This document shows, piece after piece, positions 58,050-64,000 of a stretch of DNA of 64,000 nucleotides. Every line of letters begins with the position of its first letter. Positions within the stretch are counted from its first letter, which is position 1. This DNA is from Palaemon carinicauda (taxonomy: Eukaryota; Arthropoda; Malacostraca; Decapoda; Palaemonidae): NCBI RefSeq assembly GCF_036898095.1, contig NC_090726.1, positions 32,293,018 to 32,357,017 of the forward strand. Direction: 5' to 3'. The notes beneath the pieces were generated by a model. The model was not told where the DNA came from. It saw nothing but the letters and a program-made list of their open reading frames with translations, and did not search any database. The position numbers were made by a program, and so were the translations under genes.

Positions 58050-58422
58050 TTTTTAAATATTTAACTTAGCCGGTGAATATATAATAGCTAACGCTCCGGC
58101 GGCTCGACAGAAAAAACACAAAAACTCGCGAGCGATCGCTATGAAGGTTGCGGGTGTGCCCACCAGCGCCAACTATCGGCCAGATACCGCATATACATGT
58201 AAACAGCTCCAATTCTTCTCTGTCGGTCTGATCGACAAGACGTACCATTACTCGCTGTTAACCTGGAGTTTTTCAACAGTCTTGGTGAAGTACTTCCTTT
58301 TGGTTTGAGCTTTCGCAGTGCAGGTGTTTTATCTTCAACTTAAACTCTTGAACTCTTTTTTGGATAGATTTAATTGTTGATGACTTTGGATTGTTTTTTG
58401 GACTTTCTTTGACTTTTTCAAA

Positions 58423-60948
58423 ATGGCTGACCCTTCTCCAATTCTTAGATTTCGTAAATGTAATGCTAGGGATTGCAATAAGCGTCTTCCAAAGGCCTCT
58501 CTCGACCCACATACTGTGTGTTCTAATTGTCGGGGTAAAACCTGTCAATTAGGAGATCGGTGTGAGGAGTGCGTGGGCCTTTCGGAATTCGATTGGCTTG
58601 AGTTTGACAAGTATTCTTGTAAGCTAGAGAGAGATAGGGTGAGGAGAAGTTCCTCTAGATCGTTAGAATTTTCCTCCTCCCATGCCCCTGAACCTAATCC
58701 TTCCCCTGTAGTAGTTGTGCCTGAACCCTCTACTAGCACTCAGGAACCATCAATGCGGGATATGTTACGTGCCATTCATGCTTTGGGCGAGAGAGTTGAG
58801 TCATTAGCTACGGACCGTAATCAACTCATGGCAGACGTAAAAGAGTTAAAGTGTCAGAGTGCCACATTAGAAAATCGTGGGAAAGTGATTAGTGCGCAAA
58901 GTGTTATCAGTGTTGCGACCGAGGGTTCGTCTGTTCGTGCCTGTCGTTCGCCTAGTCCGAGACCTCTTGCAAGCTCCCAAGCCCCAGGGAGAAGTAATGT
59001 CGTAGGACTTATGGGTTCGAGAGGCTTTAATCAGCGAACAGACGTTCCCTCTATGGTTTCAGGCGTGTCTCGTCAAGACCGCCCCTACCATAAGACGAGC
59101 GAGACGGTTTTCTCCTCGTCATCCGAAGGCTTTTCGCGTAAGAAACCGTGGAGCAAGGTTTCGAGGCCCTTAAAGCGAAAGTCAGTCCCTTCAGGACAGG
59201 TCCAGCGTCCTGGTTGTAGCCATTGGGACAGCTCTGACCCTGTGCAGTCATCGGAAGACTGCTCGCCGCCTAAACAGAAGCGTAACACAGGCTCCGAGAG
59301 TCTTGGTGTAGGCAATGTTTTGCAGTCACAGACGTTACCCTCGTCTCTTACCGCACCCATTCCCGTTGATCCTAAATGGGTTGTACTGCAAGACATGCAG
59401 AATAAGCTTGCCTCTCTTATGGAGGACTATTCTGCTGTAAAGGTTCACGATGATCCTCGCCGCTTAGCTGATCGAGATCCTGGCCGCTTAGCTGATCGAG
59501 ATCCTGGCCGTCAGCCGCCCAAACGAGCCTTTGCTCGTCCTGTTGACGTTGGCGTTACAAAGTCACGTCAGTCACGTTTTGTAGAGCCTCACTCGATGCA
59601 GTCCCGTGTTGACTTTCAGCCGCATGTGGACGTTCAGCCGCTGCCGAATGCTCTTGTTGACGTTCAGGACGTTCGCCAACCAGCGAAGTTGACTTGTTTT
59701 GACGCTGAGCGTCAAGCACCGCAGTCAAGAGTTGTTTTGACTGCTCAGTCTAGGCAGTCAAGGCAGTCTCGAGTTGACGTCGAGCGTCCTCCCGCTCCTG
59801 TTGTTGTTGACAGTCAGGCTGTTAAGCAGTTACATGACGTAGCGTCCTGGACTGCTACTGATGCACCGGTGCGTGTGGACTCTGCTTGTCAAGCATTGCC
59901 ACCAAGGCAGGTCTCGCCTTTGCTTGTAACTCAGCAGTTATTGGACGAAGCTCCTTCAGATGAGGACGTTGCTGATCCTCATCCTGATGATAATCCTTCA
60001 GATGTAGATGAACCTAAGGCGGTTCCTCCTTCGATGGACTTTAAGAAGATCATGTTGATTTTCAAGGATCTTTTTCCAGATCACTTTGTTGCTGTTGCTC
60101 CTCGTTCGCCGCCGTCTGAGTTTGCTCTAGGCTTACCTGCTACCAAGCCAGCCTTTACTAAGCTAGTGCTTTCTCGCTCTTCCAAGAGGTCTTTACGTCT
60201 TCTAGGCGACTGGTTGGATACCAGGAGGAGTTTGGGGAAGACGGCCTTTGCCTTCCCTCCTTCTAAGCTTGCTTCTAGATCGAGCGTCTGGTATGACACG
60301 GGAGAAATTCTCGGCTTGGGAGTCCCTGCCTCTGCCCAGGGTGACTTCTCAAGCCTCGTAGACTCTCCCCGTCGCCTGGCCATGAGACGCTCGAAGATTT
60401 GTTGGTCCTCCTCGGACCTTGACCATCTGCTTAAAGGCGTATACAGGGCCTTTGAAGTGTTTAACTTTCTTGACTGGTCATTAGGAGCTTTAAGTAGGAA
60501 GATCTCGTCTGCCGACCAAGATGTTTCCTTACTTATCATGTCCTGTATGGATAAAGCCATCCGCGATGGCTCCAATGAGCTCGCCTCCACCTTTACGTCG
60601 GGAGTCTTAAAGAAGCGAGAAACCCTTTGCTCTTTCCTTTCGGCAGGAGTTACTCCCTGTCAGAGATCGGAACTGCTCTTTGCTCCCTTATCAGCGTCCT
60701 TGTTTCCGCAACAGCTGGTTAAGGATATAGCTGCTTCGCTTGTGCAGAAGGACACCCATGACCTGATGGCGTCCTCTGCTCGCAAAGGGGCTCCTTCTGC
60801 ATCCTTTGCTGTGAGACCCAGGATCGAGACTCCTGCATCTAGATTTATCCCGCCCTTTCGTGGCAGAGCTCCCAGCAGGGGAAGCTCTCGTGCCGAGGGA
60901 AAGAGAGGTAAGAAGAGAGGAGCCAAGTCCTCCCGTGGCAGAGTCTGA
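58423..60948 (+). CDS. DIRS element 3 gag-like protein
   Basis: 841 codons from an ATG preceded by AAA (TTCAAAATGG), a reasonable eukaryotic start. Residues 13-50 hold a seven-cysteine cluster (C13, C18, C33, C36, C41, C47, C50), including SLDPHTVCSNCRGKTC and RCEECVGLSEFDW, shared with element 2. This is probably a metal-binding segment. A middle part rich in S, Q, R and V contains an imperfect 8-residue repeat, DPGRLADR, at 59452-59515. The C-terminal third is more hydrophobic and helical in look and conserved with element 1. The tail (GRAPSRGSSRAEGKRGKKRG) is RG- and lysine-rich and suits RNA binding. The last 89 bases overlap the polymerase ORF in another frame. Confidence 0.88.
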   Translation: MADPSPILRFRKCNARDCNKRLPKASLDPHTVCSNCRGKTCQLGDRCEECVGLSEFDWLEFDKYSCKLERDRVRRSSSRSLEFSSSHAPEPNPSPVVVVPEPSTSTQEPSMRDMLRAIHALGERVESLATDRNQLMADVKELKCQSATLENRGKVISAQSVISVATEGSSVRACRSPSPRPLASSQAPGRSNVVGLMGSRGFNQRTDVPSMVSGVSRQDRPYHKTSETVFSSSSEGFSRKKPWSKVSRPLKRKSVPSGQVQRPGCSHWDSSDPVQSSEDCSPPKQKRNTGSESLGVGNVLQSQTLPSSLTAPIPVDPKWVVLQDMQNKLASLMEDYSAVKVHDDPRRLADRDPGRLADRDPGRQPPKRAFARPVDVGVTKSRQSRFVEPHSMQSRVDFQPHVDVQPLPNALVDVQDVRQPAKLTCFDAERQAPQSRVVLTAQSRQSRQSRVDVERPPAPVVVDSQAVKQLHDVASWTATDAPVRVDSACQALPPRQVSPLLVTQQLLDEAPSDEDVADPHPDDNPSDVDEPKAVPPSMDFKKIMLIFKDLFPDHFVAVAPRSPPSEFALGLPATKPAFTKLVLSRSSKRSLRLLGDWLDTRRSLGKTAFAFPPSKLASRSSVWYDTGEILGLGVPASAQGDFSSLVDSPRRLAMRRSKICWSSSDLDHLLKGVYRAFEVFNFLDWSLGALSRKISSADQDVSLLIMSCMDKAIRDGSNELASTFTSGVLKKRETLCSFLSAGVTPCQRSELLFAPLSASLFPQQLVKDIAASLVQKDTHDLMASSARKGAPSASFAVRPRIETPASRFIPPFRGRAPSRGSSRAEGKRGKKRGAKSSRGRV

Positions 60949-63007
60949 CTGCCGACAGCCTCAGACAGCGGTAGGTGCCAGATTGAAGAGCTTCTGGCAG
61001 GCCTGGGAGAAGAGGGGTGCAGACCAAGAGTCTGTTCTGTTGCTCAGAGAGGGGTACAAAATTCCGTTTGTACGCAAACCTCCTCTAGTGACAACTCCCA
61101 TAGACCTCTCTCCCAGGTACCGTGAGGAGTCAAAGAGACAAGCCCTAAATCAAGAAGTGTCTCTGTTGCTAGAGAAGGGAGCGGTGGTGAAAGTCTCGGA
61201 CCTTCAATCACCGGGGTTTTACAACCGTCTCTTCCTAGTCCCAAAGCATACAGGAGGTTGGAGACCGGTGCTAGACGTCAGTGCGCTCAACGTTTTTGTT
61301 ACAAAAACAAAATTCACGATGGAGACCACGAAGTCCGTCTTAGCAGCGGTCAGAGAGGGAGACTGGATGGTCTCTCTCGACCTACGAGATGCGTACTTCC
61401 ACATTCCTATACACCCGGATTCCCAACCGTTTCTGAGGTTTGTTTACAGGAATGTGGTGTACCAGTTTCGAGCCCTGTGCTTTGGCCTCAGTCCTGCTCC
61501 TCTCGTGTTTACGAGGCTCATGAGGAATGTGGCAAAATTCCTCCATCTATCGGGAATCCGAGCCTCCCTGTACTTGGACGACTGGCTTCTCAGAGCATCG
61601 TCCAGTCATCGCTGTCTGCAGGATCTACATTGGACGTTGGGTCTGGCCAAGGAATTGGGACTTTTGGTCAACCTAGAAAAGTCCCAACTGATCCCATCCC
61701 AGACTATTCTATATTTGGGGATGGAGATTCGCAGTCCAGTTTTTCGGGCTTTTCCGTCTGCCACCCGAATAGAACAAGCCCTGCTCAAAGTCCAACTAAT
61801 GCTGAAAAGAGAACGTTGTTCAGTCAGGAGTTGGATGAGTCTCGTAGGGACTCTCTCATCCCTGGAGCAGTTTGTCTCGCTAGGGAGACTACACCTTCGG
61901 CCTCTCCAGTTCCATCTAGCCTCTCACTGGAACAAGGACAAGACGTTAGAGACGGTATCAATCCCAGTCTCCGGACCAATAAAGGCATGCCTGAAATGGT
62001 GGGACAGCAATATCAGTCTGAGAGAGGGACTATCCCTAGCAGTCAAGAACCCAAACCACGTGTTGTTCTCAGACGCGTCGGATTTGGGTTGGGGTGCTTC
62101 CCTGGACGGTCGGGAATGCTCGGGTCTGTGGACCTCAAGTCAGAAGAGCATGCACATCAACGGCAAGGAGCTATTAGCAGTCCACTTGGCCTTGATGAAA
62201 TTCGAAAGCTTTCTTCGAAATAAAGTGGTAGAGGTCAACTCAGACAACACCACAGCTTTGGCGTACATCTCCAAGCAAGGAGGCACACACTCCCTCACGC
62301 TGTACGAGATCGCAAGGGACCTTCTCATATGGTCAAGAAATCGAGGCATCTCCCTGTTGACGAGATTCATCCAGGGGGACTTGAACGTCTTGGCAGACTG
62401 TCTCAGTCGGAGGGGTCAGGTGATACCCATGGAATGGACCCTCCACAAGGACGTGTGCAAGAGTCTTTGGGCGACTTGGGGTCAACCCACCATAGACCTC
62501 TTTGCCACCTCGTTGACCAAAAGATTACCAATCTATTGCTCACCAATCCCAGATCCAGAAGCAATCCACATAGACGCGTTTTTACTGGATTGGTCTCATC
62601 TGGACTTATATGCATTCCCACCATTCAAGATAGTCAACAAGGTACTGCAGACGTTCGCCTCTCACGAAGGGACAAGGTTGACGTTGGTTGCTCCCCTCTG
62701 GCCCGCGAGAGAGTGGTTCACCGAGGTACTTCAATGGCTGGTAGACATTCCAATAAGTCTTCCTCTAAGGGTAGATCTCTTACGTCAGCCCCACGTAAAG
62801 AATGTTCATCAAAGCCTCCCCGCGCTTCGTCTGACTGCCTTCAGACTATCGAGAGACTCTCAAGAGCTCGAGGCTTTTCGAAGGAGGCAGCCAGTGCGAT
62901 TGCGAGAGCTAGGAGAGCTTCTACCATCAGAGTATACCAGTCGAAGTGGGAAGTCTTTCGAGACTGGTGCAAGTCAGCATCTGTGTCCTCTTCCAGTACC
63001 TCTGTAG
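60860..63007 (+). CDS. DIRS element 3 RT-RNase H-methyltransferase-like protein
   Basis: 715 codons in the +1 frame relative to gag, overlapping it by 89 nt. The true start could be at this ATG or made by frameshifting. Residues 100-300 form the RT: VSLDLRDAYFHIPIHPDS (catalytic aspartate near 174), FRALCFGLSPAPLVFTRLM, and YLDD at 238-241. RNase H carries D405 (LFSDASDLGWGA), E437 (NGKELLA), D462 (NSDNTTALA) and D513 (LADCLSR). Residues 545-620 form the methyltransferase-like segment, with TIDLFATSLTKRLPIYCSPI, YAFPPF and LVAPLWPAREWF. The acidic residues expected in both enzymes are present. RT makes cDNA from element RNA, and RNase H removes the RNA strand. Confidence 0.93.
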   Translation: MAELPAGEALVPREREVRREEPSPPVAESDCRQPQTAVGARLKSFWQAWEKRGADQESVLLLREGYKIPFVRKPPLVTTPIDLSPRYREESKRQALNQEVSLLLEKGAVVKVSDLQSPGFYNRLFLVPKHTGGWRPVLDVSALNVFVTKTKFTMETTKSVLAAVREGDWMVSLDLRDAYFHIPIHPDSQPFLRFVYRNVVYQFRALCFGLSPAPLVFTRLMRNVAKFLHLSGIRASLYLDDWLLRASSSHRCLQDLHWTLGLAKELGLLVNLEKSQLIPSQTILYLGMEIRSPVFRAFPSATRIEQALLKVQLMLKRERCSVRSWMSLVGTLSSLEQFVSLGRLHLRPLQFHLASHWNKDKTLETVSIPVSGPIKACLKWWDSNISLREGLSLAVKNPNHVLFSDASDLGWGASLDGRECSGLWTSSQKSMHINGKELLAVHLALMKFESFLRNKVVEVNSDNTTALAYISKQGGTHSLTLYEIARDLLIWSRNRGISLLTRFIQGDLNVLADCLSRRGQVIPMEWTLHKDVCKSLWATWGQPTIDLFATSLTKRLPIYCSPIPDPEAIHIDAFLLDWSHLDLYAFPPFKIVNKVLQTFASHEGTRLTLVAPLWPAREWFTEVLQWLVDIPISLPLRVDLLRQPHVKNVHQSLPALRLTAFRLSRDSQELEAFRRRQPVRLRELGELLPSEYTSRSGKSFETGASQHLCPLPVPL

Positions 63008-63906
63008 CCCAAATCAGAGATTTTCTTTTACATCTGAGAAATGTTCGCTCCCTCTCAGCTCCCACGATTAAGGGCTACAGGAGCATGTTGGCTTCGGTCT
63101 TTCGTCATAGAGGCTTAGATCTTTCCAACAATAAAGATCTCCAAGATCTCCTTAAGTCTTTCGAGACCTCTAAGGAACGTCGTTTGGCAACTCCTGGATG
63201 GAACTTAGACGTGGTCCTAAGGTTCCTCATGTCAGACAGGTTTGAGCCATTACATTCAGCCTCCCTGAAGGATCTCACCCTCAAGACGCTTTTCCTAGTG
63301 TGCTTGGCTTCGGCTAAAAGGGTCAGTGAAATTCATGCCTTCAGTAAGAACATCTGCTTTTCTACAGAAAAAGCCACATGTTCACTTCAACTTGGTTTCC
63401 TGGCCAAAAATGAACTGCCTTCTCGTCCTTGGCCTAAGTCCTTTGATATACCTTGCCTGTCAGAGATCGTAGGCAACGAACTTGAAAGAGTGCTGTGTCC
63501 AGTTAGAGCTCTTAAGTTCTACTTAGCTCGTACTAAGTCCTTACGAGGTGGATCTGAGGCATTATGGTGCTCAGTTAAGAAACCATCATTGCCTATGTCA
63601 AAGAATGCTTTGTCATATTTTATCAGATTTTTAATACGAGAGGCTCATTCTCACTTGAATGAAAAAGACCGATGCTTGCTTAAGGTTAAGACGCACGAAG
63701 TAAGAGCTATAGCAACTTCCGTGGCCTTTAAGCAAAATAGATCTCTGCAAAGTATTGTGGACGCGACCTTTTGGAGAAGCAAGTCGGTATTCGCGTCATT
63801 TTACTTAAAAGATGTCCAGACTCTTTACGAGGACTGCTACACACTGGGTCCATTCGTTGCAGCGAGTGCAGTAGTGGGTGAGTGTTCTACCACTACATTA
63901 CCTTAA
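62329..63906 (+). CDS. DIRS element 3 tyrosine recombinase
   Basis: 525 codons as an open frame, -1 relative to the RT ORF and overlapping its last 680 nt. The true start may lie further in, since the first 150 codons are antique shadow of the RT frame. The SAM-like N-terminal core domain begins near residue 165 (LQTIERLSRARGFSKEAASA). The catalytic set is visible: R331 in SAKRVSEIHAFS, H456 and R459 in KTHEVRAIATS, W482 at the second histidine/tryptophan position, and nucleophile Y492 in FASFYLKD. Family members integrate the circular DNA copy by a phage-integrase-like reaction, without an integrase-type DDE enzyme and without target-site duplication. Confidence 0.93.
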   Translation: MVKKSRHLPVDEIHPGGLERLGRLSQSEGSGDTHGMDPPQGRVQESLGDLGSTHHRPLCHLVDQKITNLLLTNPRSRSNPHRRVFTGLVSSGLICIPTIQDSQQGTADVRLSRRDKVDVGCSPLARERVVHRGTSMAGRHSNKSSSKGRSLTSAPRKECSSKPPRASSDCLQTIERLSRARGFSKEAASAIARARRASTIRVYQSKWEVFRDWCKSASVSSSSTSVAQIRDFLLHLRNVRSLSAPTIKGYRSMLASVFRHRGLDLSNNKDLQDLLKSFETSKERRLATPGWNLDVVLRFLMSDRFEPLHSASLKDLTLKTLFLVCLASAKRVSEIHAFSKNICFSTEKATCSLQLGFLAKNELPSRPWPKSFDIPCLSEIVGNELERVLCPVRALKFYLARTKSLRGGSEALWCSVKKPSLPMSKNALSYFIRFLIREAHSHLNEKDRCLLKVKTHEVRAIATSVAFKQNRSLQSIVDATFWRSKSVFASFYLKDVQTLYEDCYTLGPFVAASAVVGECSTTTLP

Positions 63907-63965
63907 TTCCAATATCCTTTTAATCTGTCTCTTGAAATGTTTTTAATCTTGTTTTTGGGTTGTAC

Positions 63966-63985
63966 GGAAGGCTAAAAAGCCTTTC
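63966..63985 (+). terminator. Conserved hairpin after the recombinase of element 3
   Basis: The stem ggaaggct / agcctttc has one G.T pair and a 4-nt loop. It occupies the same place after the recombinase frame as 14526-14545 in element 1. The sequence downstream (gcatcctggttgatt) is also conserved. A role is not known. Confidence 0.4.
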
Positions 63986-64000
63986 GCATCCTGGTTGATT

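Larger units (their letters stand above)
58050..64000 (+). mobile_element. DIRS element 3, intact ORFs, right end beyond the window
   Basis: A plus-strand DIRS-type retrotransposon with a 5' leader or terminal repeat at about 58050-58300. It has gag (58423-60948), RT-RNase H-methyltransferase (60860-63007) and tyrosine recombinase (about 62329-63906) in overlapping frames. No stop or frameshift interrupts any of the three. The ICR and 3' terminal repeat should lie just beyond 64000. The last bases (63950-64000) match element 1 at 14511-14590 in inverted orientation, so the two are closely related. This is the best candidate for an active element here. Confidence 0.92.

Noticed and set aside
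61258..62223. 321-codon plus-strand frame inside the element 3 RT gene
   Set aside because: Shadow frame over the RT core; it lacks any domain and its content is fully explained by the RT ORF.

Overview
This is eukaryotic nuclear DNA: AT-rich, intron-dominated, with long (TA)n, (CT)n and (CA)n tracts and many retrotransposons. Protein similarity recalled from memory and the repeat mix suggest an arthropod, most likely a decapod crustacean. No prokaryotic operon, CRISPR array, rRNA or tRNA gene was recognised.

Host genes. The minus strand carries most of a clathrin light chain gene spread over about 29 kb. The start-codon exon lies at 32372-32593, followed by exons at 12841-12978, 10889-11206, 9672-9710, 5218-5307 and 3938-4049. 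Splice sites and phases agree from exon to exon. The C-terminal exon was not found and probably lies beyond position 1. A second host exon candidate, on the plus strand at 56362-56529, starts an unidentified protein.

Mobile DNA. The window is dominated by DIRS-type tyrosine-recombinase retrotransposons. Element 1 (13875-20192, minus) has almost identical inverted terminal repeats but a large internal deletion. Element 2 (about 25684-32229, minus) has the full ITR / internal complementary region / ITR layout, with gag, RT-RNase H and recombinase genes carrying a few disabling changes. Element 3 (about 58050 to beyond 64000, plus) has three long intact overlapping ORFs and is cut off by the window end. 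Element 4 (about 33200-36700, minus) is an old, broken copy. Older gag or terminal fragments lie at 240-860, 6836-7897 and 57365-58049. Elements 1, 2 and 4 lie on the same strand as the clathrin gene. Elements 1 and 2 are in its intron 1; element 4 lies just upstream of the start exon and would be intronic only if the 5' leader starts further upstream.

Other repeats. Dead non-LTR (LINE) fragments lie at 6002-6700, 41698-41930, 42150-42475, 43899-45520 and 46230-46985. A diverged family with about 1 kb units and a foldback core occupies 37.2-39.5 kb and 50.6-52.9 kb. There is also a 50-bp x 3 tandem array (39.75 kb), a 21-bp x 7 array inside a gag remnant (17.9 kb), and a 1.07-kb tandem duplication (53.08-54.83 kb). 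The remainder is intronic or intergenic sequence in which I see no gene.
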